Shown here one piece after another: positions 1 through 6,136 of a stretch of DNA of 7,386 nucleotides. The position numbers and the translations under genes were made by a program. Origin of the DNA: Alistipes sp. (lineage in GTDB: Bacteria > Bacteroidota > Bacteroidia > Bacteroidales > Rikenellaceae). The stretch covers positions 1 to 7,386 of the forward strand of contig JAFYOF010000145.1 of the NCBI GenBank assembly GCA_017560305.1, written 5' to 3'. Under the pieces are notes generated by a model. The model was not told the DNA's origin, made no database searches, and worked only from the letters and a program-made list of their open reading frames with translations. The first letter of the stretch is position 1. Every line of letters starts with the position of its first letter.

Positions 1-17
1 TAGGGCTCGGTTTTTTT
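1..17 (+). terminator. Right half of a possible terminator cut by the window start
   Basis: A GC-rich run (GGGCTCGG, 3-10) is followed directly by seven T residues (11-17), as in the right arm and tail of an intrinsic terminator read on the plus strand. The matching left arm would lie before base 1, so the hairpin cannot be confirmed. Confidence 0.35.
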
Positions 18-114
18 GTGTATATATGTCATCGGTTGCTGGGAGTAGTCACTTCTCCTGTGCGGCTTGAAGAGTCGGCTTAAGCCGCTCATATTGACAT
101 TCCCTCCCCTCTGT
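18..114. other. Non-coding stretch with a small inverted repeat
   Basis: I see no plausible gene here. The one structured element is at 62-90. GCGGCTT (62-68) can pair with AAGCCGC (82-88) around a 13-base loop. Alternatively, 72-81 can pair with 82-90 as a nearly perfect palindrome with one bulged T. The two pairings exclude each other. The stretch sits between the T-run at 11-17 and the terminator at 115-149, so it could be the 3' end of an upstream transcript or a small RNA. Nothing identifies it further. Confidence 0.3.
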
Positions 115-149
115 CCCCTCCCTTTGGAAAAGGGCGGGGCTTTTGTTTT
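115..149 (+). terminator. Intrinsic terminator, plus strand
   Basis: An 11-position stem pairs 115-125 (CCCCTCCCTTT) with 129-139 (AAAGGGCGGGG), with one T/C mismatch and a GGA loop, followed by TTTTGTTTT (141-149). The T-rich tail is on the plus strand only, so it ends a plus-strand transcript coming from left of the window. It also separates that transcript from the endonuclease gene downstream. Confidence 0.75.
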
Positions 150-150
150 C

Positions 151-170
151 ATTATAATGATGATTATAAT
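151..170. repeat. Two ATTATAAT palindromes spaced by GATG
   Basis: The 8-base perfect palindrome ATTATAAT occurs at 151-158 and again at 163-170, with GATG between, giving centres 12 bases apart. It lies in the AT-rich leader of the endonuclease gene, just after a terminator. Such an arrangement could be an operator or a helical-phase binding site. Chance is a fair explanation in DNA this AT-rich. Confidence 0.3.
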
Positions 171-191
171 ACTTTATTGAGAATAATTAAC

Positions 192-199
192 TATCTTTG
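192..199 (+). promoter_or_regulatory. Possible -7 element for the endonuclease gene
   Basis: TATCTTTG matches the Bacteroidota -7 consensus TAnnTTTG exactly. No clear TTTG -33 box sits at the usual distance upstream (the nearest TTG, at 177-179, is too close). It would give a leader of roughly 85-90 bases before the ATG at 293. A TTGACA at 211-216 has no -10 partner at normal spacing. The remaining leader (200-292) is AT-rich, with no other motif that I can support. Confidence 0.3.
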
Positions 200-292
200 T
201 CTATAATGGCTTGACAATATTTTAACTATATATTGCGGTCCGATCCTTAACAGGTTATCAATCTAAATGCGTATCAAACTTTTTTATAATAT

Positions 293-2008
293 ATGCAGAA
301 CAATCCTAATGATTTATTTGAGAGAAGGTTTAAAACACTACTCGAAAAATTGGAAAATAATAATATGTACATCATTCACATTGATGTTAAAGGCACGCAA
401 AGAAGTTTGACAAATACTTACATAACTTATAAATGTAGAAAATGTGGTGCTATTAGTACTCCTGCGTCCATAATACAATTATCGCGACGAGCAAGTAAAT
501 GCCCAAACCGTTGCCAAATTTTGATATGGGATTATAACAAATGTTATGATGCTGCAAGGAAGTGTACTTATATAAAAGAATTTAGAACAAAATTTGCTGG
601 TGCATATATAGCTGCTTGTGAGAATAAATGGTTGAAAGATTATAACTGGTTAAGGAAAACACCTAAAGAGTCTTTAAAATGGAATTACCAAACAACATAT
701 GAAGAAGCTAAGAAATATAATTCTCGATTTCTATTCTTAAAGAGTAGTGCTGGAGCATATTCTGCCGCTAGGCGTAATAATTGGTTAGATGATTATACTT
801 GGTTTAAGAAATCATATCAAGATGTGCAGCACGCTGATATTTTAAATAAAATATATGCTCGTCTGGAAAATTTTCCTGACCTATATTTTGATGAAGGAGA
901 TTTCGAAAACTATACTGCGGGTAGAGGAATGAAGATAACTCTGCACTGTAAGAAGCATCCACAAGAAAAAATAGTCAGGAGTTTAAGAAATTTCATCTAT
1001 GGAAGGGATCCGCAAATTTCATATTGCAAGAGATGTGTGGATGATAAAAAATTTAAGTACGCAGATTTCGATGAGATGGTCGAAGAACTTAAAAAATATA
1101 GAACATTAAGCGAGGCGAGGTCGAAAGATTTATGTTTGATAGAACATTTGCGTAAAACCAAAGAAGGTAAGAAATTTGTAGATATGCTTGAACGCGCAAA
1201 TTCCGCGTGGAAGAGAGGTATATATAGTTATGAGTTTAAGATATCGAATAGCAAGTTTATATATGTTGGTTTAACTTGTAATTTTGAAAGAAGAGATCGA
1301 GAACATCGACATCTAAAAGATAGTGCAATCTATAATTTTGCAATTGAGCATAATCTAGAAATCCCAAAGATGAAGAAGGAAACAGATTATTTAGATTGGG
1401 ATTTGGCAAGTGAGCAAGAACAGAAATTTATGGATATGTATCAAGAACAAGGATATGTATTGATTAACAAAATTCCTGGTGGCGGTCTTGGTGCGGTATG
1501 TTTAAAAAGAACTTATACCCTTGAAGAGGCAAAAAACGATATTCTCAACAATCGATATAAGAATATTAATGACATAAGTCATAGAAATGCAACATTGTAT
1601 CGGCAAATATTAAACCATATAATTGATGGTGATGAAGGTTGGGCGGAGTTGATGCCACAAAAGACAAGAAGGCATCCAAATTATTGGACAAAAGATAGAG
1701 TGAAGGAAATATTTGAGAAATTTGACTCTATCCCAGCTATGACTAAGGCGGGATATAGTTCTGCTTATAGTGTATTCTCTAAAAGATATAGGAATGATGA
1801 TGAACTGAGTAGAATTGTGGAAGAAAAATTTAAGATATCATTGAAAAATGATGAAAGGAAAATAGGAAAGTTTGATGATGAAGGAAATTTGTTAGAGGAG
1901 TTTAATAATAAATATGAGGTATGTCCTATACATATTGGGTTTTCTACATTATCAAAAGCAATATCTAAAAATCTTAAGGCGCGGGGTTATTATTGGAGAT
2001 ATATTTAA
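293..2008 (+). CDS. Multi-domain GIY-YIG endonuclease, homing-endonuclease-like
   Basis: Predicted site-specific DNA endonuclease of 571 residues. In order: a zinc-ribbon-like module (C48, C51, C70, C74); two clear tandem repeats at residues 79-120 and 130-171 (18 of 42 positions identical without gaps); a second zinc module of the type seen in phage and homing-endonuclease proteins (C219, H222, C245, C248); then the GIY-YIG core. The core has G309-I-Y, Y324-V-G326, R334, H338, a likely metal-binding Glu (E376, with E374 the alternative) and N392 before a GGG turn. Degenerate repeat copies follow at about 407-444 and 465-507. The tail from about 524 resembles a NUMOD1-type DNA-binding motif ending in YYWRY. 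All expected catalytic positions are present, so the enzyme is probably active. The gene is much more AT-rich than its neighbours, on the opposite strand and between terminators, which suggests acquisition. No intron or phage genes are visible around it. The ATG at 293 is the first usable in-frame start; no Shine-Dalgarno is seen. Confidence 0.85.
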   Translation: MQNNPNDLFERRFKTLLEKLENNNMYIIHIDVKGTQRSLTNTYITYKCRKCGAISTPASIIQLSRRASKCPNRCQILIWDYNKCYDAARKCTYIKEFRTKFAGAYIAACENKWLKDYNWLRKTPKESLKWNYQTTYEEAKKYNSRFLFLKSSAGAYSAARRNNWLDDYTWFKKSYQDVQHADILNKIYARLENFPDLYFDEGDFENYTAGRGMKITLHCKKHPQEKIVRSLRNFIYGRDPQISYCKRCVDDKKFKYADFDEMVEELKKYRTLSEARSKDLCLIEHLRKTKEGKKFVDMLERANSAWKRGIYSYEFKISNSKFIYVGLTCNFERRDREHRHLKDSAIYNFAIEHNLEIPKMKKETDYLDWDLASEQEQKFMDMYQEQGYVLINKIPGGGLGAVCLKRTYTLEEAKNDILNNRYKNINDISHRNATLYRQILNHIIDGDEGWAELMPQKTRRHPNYWTKDRVKEIFEKFDSIPAMTKAGYSSAYSVFSKRYRNDDELSRIVEEKFKISLKNDERKIGKFDDEGNLLEEFNNKYEVCPIHIGFSTLSKAISKNLKARGYYWRYI

Positions 2009-2015
2009 TAAAACA

Positions 2016-2044
2016 AACCCCTCCGAGCATTACTCGGAGGGGTT
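2016..2044 (-). terminator. Strong terminator of the minus-strand gene group
   Basis: A perfect 12-base-pair stem pairs AACCCCTCCGAG (2016-2027) with CTCGGAGGGGTT (2033-2044) around a CATTA loop. On the minus strand it is followed by TTTGTTTTATT-like sequence, a good T-rich tail, and it lies 17 bases beyond the isomerase stop codon. On the plus strand only a weak tail follows, but it may also stop the endonuclease transcript, whose stop codon ends at 2008. Confidence 0.85.
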
Positions 2045-2061
2045 ACCTTTATAAAAACTTC

Positions 2062-2883
2062 TTACTTCGTGGCGTCAAGTATGCCGCGGAGGTAGCCGAT
2101 GGATTCGGCGACGCCGCCGTGAGGGTCGTTGCCGTTCTTCTCGAATTCGAGTGATACCACGCCATCATACTTAATCTTGCGCAGTACCTTCACCACGGGC
2201 GCAAAGTCAATCACGCCGCGTCCCATCTCCCATGTACCACCTTTTTTCGATGCCTCGCTCTCATCCTTGATGTGGATGTCGTAGAGCCACGCGCGGTACT
2301 TCTTGATGTCCTTCACGATATCCTCGCCCATACGCACCGAGTGACCAAGGTCCATACAGCAACCAACGCCCCACTCAGGGTTGTGGTAAATCTCCGCCAC
2401 CTTCTGGATATTGGGGAATGGAGCACCATCGGGTCCGTGGGTATGGATAGCCATACGGATGCCAGTCTCCTTCACCTTTGCGATGACATAGTCGGTGAGT
2501 TCGTAGTTTGGCACGCCGATGAACATCTCTGCGCCATAGCGCTCGGCATAGGCAAATGCGCGGTCGACCTCCGCCTCACTCTTCATATAGATAGGACCGA
2601 GGATGTATGGCTCAACGCCATAGCTGCGGCACTTTGCCTTGAATGCCTCCATCTGCTCGGTGGTGGAGTTCAGCGGCAACCACCAATCCTTCACCGAGAG
2701 GTACTTGACATCCATACTCTTCAGGTAGGCGAGTGTCTTGTCAATGTCGAAACTGCGGTAGGTGAAGCCCGCAACGCCAATCTTGAAATCCTCCCATCCG
2801 CGCTTGCCCTCCACAAGTTGGGCCTTTGCGGGCGTGGCGGCAAGAATCACCGCCAAAGCGAGTAGCGAAAGTAGTTTTTTCAT
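2062..2883 (-). CDS. Exported sugar phosphate isomerase/epimerase-like TIM-barrel protein
   Basis: A 273-residue member of the AP-endonuclease-2 / xylose-isomerase-like TIM-barrel superfamily, whose members isomerise or epimerise sugars and polyols with a divalent metal. Residues 1-21 form a signal peptide (MKK, hydrophobic core, cleavage near AKA-Q), so the mature protein is periplasmic or outside. Likely metal and active-site positions are H147 and H149 (in IHTHGP), D178 (MDLGH), H204 (DIHIKD) and E246 (SLEFE). The GRGVIDF stretch at 221-227 is typical of this group in Bacteroidota. A common first metal Glu is apparently replaced by the HTH stretch, a variant I believe is shared by related exported homologues. 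It is the last gene of the minus-strand group, 12 bases after sdaA and just before the terminator. The substrate cannot be told; a lyase or keto-sugar role is as possible as isomerisation. Confidence 0.85.
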   Translation of the reverse strand: MKKLLSLLALAVILAATPAKAQLVEGKRGWEDFKIGVAGFTYRSFDIDKTLAYLKSMDVKYLSVKDWWLPLNSTTEQMEAFKAKCRSYGVEPYILGPIYMKSEAEVDRAFAYAERYGAEMFIGVPNYELTDYVIAKVKETGIRMAIHTHGPDGAPFPNIQKVAEIYHNPEWGVGCCMDLGHSVRMGEDIVKDIKKYRAWLYDIHIKDESEASKKGGTWEMGRGVIDFAPVVKVLRKIKYDGVVSLEFEKNGNDPHGGVAESIGYLRGILDATK

Positions 2884-2895
2884 CGTCGTAAGGTT

Positions 2896-4098
2896 TTACT
2901 CCATCTTATAATGCTTTGCAAGTCCGCCCTCGGCAGTCTCACGATAGAGGCTTGGGAGGTTGTGACCTGTCTCCTTCATCACCGCCACCACGCGGTCGAA
3001 GTTCACACGGTGCTTACCATCCGAGAGGATGGCGAATGTAGCCGAGTCGATGGCACGCGCCGCCGCCACAGCATTGCGTTCGATGCAAGGAATCTGCACC
3101 AGTCCGCACACTGGGTCACAAGTCAAACCCAGGTGGTGCTCCAGCGCCATCTCTGCTGCATACTCAATCTGCGCAGGCGTTCCGCCCATCAGCTGACACG
3201 CCGCAGCCGCAGCCATAGCACACGCCACGCCAATCTCACCCTGACAGCCCACCTCGGCACCCGAGATTGAGGCGTTGGTCTTGGCGAGGTTGCCGAATAC
3301 GCCCGCCGTAGCCAAAGCACGCAGGATGCGCACGGGGTGGTAGTCGTTCAGTTTTGCCATATGGTGGATAACGGCTGGCAATACGCCGCACGAACCGCAG
3401 GTTGGGGCAGTCACCACGACGCCTCCCGAGGCATTCTCCTCCGCAACGGCCAGAGCATAGGCGTAGAGGCGTGAGCGGTTGCTCACATTTGGACCGTACT
3501 CCTTCGCCTTGAGCCAATATGTCGATGCCTTGCGTGGCACTTTGAGTCCGCCTGGCAGTACGCCATCGTTGTTGAGTCCGTTGCCGATGGTCTGGCTCAT
3601 CTGCGCCCAGATCATCTTGAGGTACTCCCAAATCTCCTCGCCCTCGCTATCCTCGACATACTCCCACAAGGTCTTGCCCTCGCGGTCGCACCACGCCAGA
3701 ATCTCCTCGATGGTGGTCAGCGGATAGACCAGCTTGCTCTTCTCAACAGGCATATCGGGGTTGGCAATCGAGCCGCCGCCGACGCTGTAAATCTTCCAGC
3801 TCTCCTCAATCTCGCCGCCCTTGATTGCCTCAAACAACATTCCGTTGGTGTGGAACTCCTTCACGGTCTCTGGTTCCCACACAATCTCGGTGGGCGCTAC
3901 GGGCTGCAACACCGCCAGGATTGCGGCGTCGGTCAAGTGTCCCTTGCCAGTAGCAGCGAGTGAGCCGTAGAGAGTCACGCGGAACGAGTCAGCATCAGTG
4001 TGGCGCGCGAGAAACTGCTCCGCTGCCTTCTTTGGTCCCATCGTATGACTGCTCGAGGGGCCATTTCCTACCTTATATAATTCTCTTAAAGACTCCAT
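2896..4098 (-). CDS. sdaA: L-serine ammonia-lyase (L-serine dehydratase), iron-sulfur type
   Basis: Converts L-serine to pyruvate and ammonia in the cytoplasm with an oxygen-sensitive [4Fe-4S] cluster. It is a single-chain form of 400 residues, shorter than the roughly 450 of Escherichia coli SdaA. The beta domain comes first, with the family motif GPSSSHTMGP at 13-22. The alpha domain follows, with APTCGSCGVLPAV (231-243) and the cluster cysteines C285, C327 and C338. Their spacing of 42 and 11 equals that of C343, C385 and C396 in the Legionella pneumophila enzyme. The tail ends GGLAKHYKME, without the C-terminal cysteine that enters the active site as fourth iron ligand in the Legionella enzyme. 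It starts 9 bases after the ppa stop codon and so is probably co-transcribed with ppa. Identification is firm; whether it acts mainly in serine breakdown or detoxification cannot be read from the sequence. Confidence 0.95.
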   Translation of the reverse strand: MESLRELYKVGNGPSSSHTMGPKKAAEQFLARHTDADSFRVTLYGSLAATGKGHLTDAAILAVLQPVAPTEIVWEPETVKEFHTNGMLFEAIKGGEIEESWKIYSVGGGSIANPDMPVEKSKLVYPLTTIEEILAWCDREGKTLWEYVEDSEGEEIWEYLKMIWAQMSQTIGNGLNNDGVLPGGLKVPRKASTYWLKAKEYGPNVSNRSRLYAYALAVAEENASGGVVVTAPTCGSCGVLPAVIHHMAKLNDYHPVRILRALATAGVFGNLAKTNASISGAEVGCQGEIGVACAMAAAAACQLMGGTPAQIEYAAEMALEHHLGLTCDPVCGLVQIPCIERNAVAAARAIDSATFAILSDGKHRVNFDRVVAVMKETGHNLPSLYRETAEGGLAKHYKME

Positions 4099-4107
4099 AT
4101 CTACATT

Positions 4108-4797
4108 TTAAACATGACGCAAAATCTCCTCCAGACCCTCGAAGTGGCACTTGTAATCCTCCAGCGAGCGCTGAATCACCTCGTAGGCCTCCTCGCGACC
4201 ATAGATGCCGACAATCTCAACACGCTTCTGACCCTCGCTCTCGCGGTCTGCGGGTGGCATATCCTTGTAGGTGAGGAAGTAGTGCTTCAGGCGGTCAACC
4301 ACGATGTGTGGCAACTCCTCGATGTCGTTGTAACCACGATAGGTGGCATCGTTGCGCAGCACAGCGATAATCTTGTCATCAGCCTCGTCGCCATCCAGCA
4401 TACGGAAACCGCCGATAGGCTTCACCGTAGCGATGATGTCGCCGTGGGCGATGGTACGCTCAGTCAGTACGCAGATGTCGAGTGGGTCGCCGTCACCTTT
4501 GATGTTCTGACGACCGCTGCGGTCCATACAGAACTGCGCCACGCTGTCGCCGCAGAAGCTCTGTGGGATGAAGCCGTAGAGTGCAGGCACAACCGTTGAG
4601 TACTTCTGTGGGCGGTCGATGCGGATGTAGCCGCTCACCTTGTCTAACTCATATTTTACTGTGTCGGTAGGTACCATCTCGATGAATGCGGTTACCTCTT
4701 CTGGTGACTTCTCGCCAACCTCCAATCCGTGCCAAGGGTGAGACTTATATCTCAAACCCATCAATCGTGCAATAGGATCATTAATCTTGTTTCCCAT
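4108..4797 (-). CDS. ppa: Inorganic pyrophosphatase, family I
   Basis: Soluble family I enzyme that hydrolyses pyrophosphate to two phosphates, pulling nucleic acid, protein and polysaccharide synthesis forward. At 229 residues it is longer than the E. coli enzyme (about 175), with extra residues at both ends as in other Bacteroidota. Active-site residues are in place: K48 and E50 in KYE, R62, Y74 in YGFIP, the signature DGDPLD at 102-107 (D102, D104, D107), then D135, D140 and K142, and Y177-K178. These align with E. coli K29, E31, R43, Y55, D65, D67, D70, D97, D102, K104, Y141 and K142. It lies 19 bases after the small ORF and 9 before sdaA. As an essential gene it may have its own promoter, but I see no clear -7 box just upstream. 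Confidence 0.96.
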   Translation of the reverse strand: MGNKINDPIARLMGLRYKSHPWHGLEVGEKSPEEVTAFIEMVPTDTVKYELDKVSGYIRIDRPQKYSTVVPALYGFIPQSFCGDSVAQFCMDRSGRQNIKGDGDPLDICVLTERTIAHGDIIATVKPIGGFRMLDGDEADDKIIAVLRNDATYRGYNDIEELPHIVVDRLKHYFLTYKDMPPADRESEGQKRVEIVGIYGREEAYEVIQRSLEDYKCHFEGLEEILRHV

Positions 4798-4816
4798 AAT
4801 AAACAGGTAGTTTCTA

Positions 4817-5008
4817 TTAATTAGTTAAAAATTTCTTCTCTTTGTCGGCAGATTCTATTTCGGTAGCTTTGGGCTTTTGGGTATATTCCCAATCTTTACG
4901 CAGTTGCAATGCCCGCATTGCGCCATTGTAATAGATTAAAATATCCTCAAAATAATCTCCAAAATCAATATAGAACCTACCTAAAGTTTTTAATCGTTGT
5001 TTATCCAA
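4817..5008 (-). CDS. Small protein of 63 residues, unknown function
   Basis: A 63-codon frame that starts with TTG and overlaps the last 8 bases of the acyltransferase gene. Its own frame has a TAG immediately before the TTG, so no earlier start exists. The next in-frame ATG (residue 30) would leave only 34 residues. The protein is soluble-looking: an aromatic and acidic N-terminal half (RFYIDFGDYFED at 11-22) and a charged, lysine-rich C-terminal half. There is no signal peptide, membrane segment or metal motif. The overlapping stop and start would allow translational coupling to the acyltransferase. The DNA is more AT-rich than the genes on either side. I do not recognise it; it could be a real small protein, a decayed remnant or a chance frame. 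Confidence 0.45.
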   Translation of the reverse strand: MDKQRLKTLGRFYIDFGDYFEDILIYYNGAMRALQLRKDWEYTQKPKATEIESADKEKKFLTN

Positions 5009-6134
5009 CTATGTAACGCGCCGCGCGAGGCGCAACCTTATAGATAATTGCTGTCAAAGTCCAGCAAATAGCAAATACCGCCATCACGCTGCACACCACG
5101 CACAGAGGCGTAGGCAGACCCAGCGGAGAGAGTGCCACCATTACAGGTCCGATGAAGATGTAGTGCATAAGGTAAGTGCCGAAACTGCACTTTGTTGTCG
5201 CCTCAAGCAGACGCTGCGCGCGTGGCGAGGTGATATTGATGCGCTGCACCACAAGGAATATGCCCAATGCCATCAGCACCACATTTGGCGAGCAGAACTG
5301 CCAGAAGAGCTCCAGCAACTCGGGCGCCTCCTCGTAACTATATTTCACCGCCATCGACGCAAAGCCCGTGTAGGTGATGATAAATCCCGAGATGTAGAGC
5401 ATTACGCACATCGCCACAATCTTTCTCAGCGGCATAGGGCTGCGCTTTGCCAGCAGATGACCCAGCACCAGATAACCCGCAAATCCCGCAAAGTAGTGGA
5501 ATGTACCGAAACCGTTCCACGCGCATTCGCCAAAGAGCGCAGGGGCAACGAGATGTTGCAGGTAGGGTAGCGAGAGCGAGCAGAGCCACATCACCATAAA
5601 AGTGTTGGTAAGTGTTGTGTCGCGCTTCTCGAGCCACGCCGAGATGAACGGCATCAGCAGATACAAGCCGATGAGCATATACAGATACCACATATGGGTG
5701 GTGTAGCCGTTGAATGTGAATGGAATCAGCGCGATGTTCTTCAGCGCGTCGCCCGCCTCCTGCGATGGCGCGAACTCAAATGGGAAGAGGGTAGTGATGA
5801 CGCTCTTGTCCAGCCCCACCACGCCCGTCAGCCAGGGGATGAGGTAATATATCGCCGACCACAAGACCATAGGAATCAGCACTCGCGGTATGCGGCGCTT
5901 GTAAAACTCCTTGGCGCTACCTCCGACGAGCAGCAACAGCAGACCTGTCATCATCGCAAACAGAGGCACGCTCGGGCGCATCAGCGACCCGATAAAAGCG
6001 CCCCAAAAGCCATTCATAGGGTCACTCTGCGGAGTTGCGTTATATATATCGACACAATGCGCCGCGATGACCATCAACATAGCCATCAGTCGCAACAAAT
6101 CTACCCAGTATATGCGTTGTGAGTTCTCCTGCAT
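5001..6134 (-). CDS. Acyltransferase family 3 membrane protein
   Basis: Polytopic inner-membrane protein of 377 residues, of the family that O-acylates (often O-acetylates) sugars on cell-surface polymers. Typical signs are the N-terminal IYWVDLLRLMAMLMVIAAHC, with R15 and the conserved His H26; the first-loop segment RPSVPLFAMMTGLLLL (53-68); the basic loop KRRIPRVLIP (79-88); WYLYMLIGLYLLMP (149-162); FHYFAGFAGYLVLG (212-225); and SFGTYLMHYIF near the end. I count about ten hydrophobic segments, the family's usual number. There is no fused SGNH hydrolase domain. The ATG lies 2 bases after the stop of the secreted protein gene (TAAGAATG), so the two are probably coupled. No glycosyltransferase genes are nearby, so the acceptor is unknown. 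It ends at 5001, overlapping the small ORF. Confidence 0.9.
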   Translation of the reverse strand: MQENSQRIYWVDLLRLMAMLMVIAAHCVDIYNATPQSDPMNGFWGAFIGSLMRPSVPLFAMMTGLLLLLVGGSAKEFYKRRIPRVLIPMVLWSAIYYLIPWLTGVVGLDKSVITTLFPFEFAPSQEAGDALKNIALIPFTFNGYTTHMWYLYMLIGLYLLMPFISAWLEKRDTTLTNTFMVMWLCSLSLPYLQHLVAPALFGECAWNGFGTFHYFAGFAGYLVLGHLLAKRSPMPLRKIVAMCVMLYISGFIITYTGFASMAVKYSYEEAPELLELFWQFCSPNVVLMALGIFLVVQRINITSPRAQRLLEATTKCSFGTYLMHYIFIGPVMVALSPLGLPTPLCVVCSVMAVFAICWTLTAIIYKVAPRAARYIVG

Positions 6135-6136
6135 TC

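Noticed and set aside
211..240. TTGACA as a sigma-70-type promoter for the endonuclease gene
   Set aside because: The best -10-like sequence (TATATT, 229-234) is only 12 bases away, and Bacteroidota do not normally use this consensus.
1..292. tRNA, CRISPR or group I intron in the left non-coding stretch
   Set aside because: I found no cloverleaf, no T-arm motif, no regularly spaced repeats and no intron core next to the endonuclease gene.
2272..2865. Long plus-strand open frame opposite the isomerase gene
   Set aside because: It is fully antisense to a gene with a signal peptide and conserved motifs, and its protein resembles no family; GC-rich codon use leaves such shadow frames open.
3236..3631. 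Alternative minus-strand frame inside sdaA
   Set aside because: It overlaps the catalytic alpha domain of sdaA in another frame and has a low-complexity Arg/Gly-rich translation.
4114..4599. 161-codon plus-strand frame opposite ppa
   Set aside because: It is a shadow of a highly conserved enzyme gene, with no motif or start context of its own.
5001..6134. Acyltransferase as part of a capsule or O-antigen cluster
   Set aside because: No glycosyltransferase, flippase or polymerase gene is in the window; its neighbours are ppa, sdaA and unknown genes.
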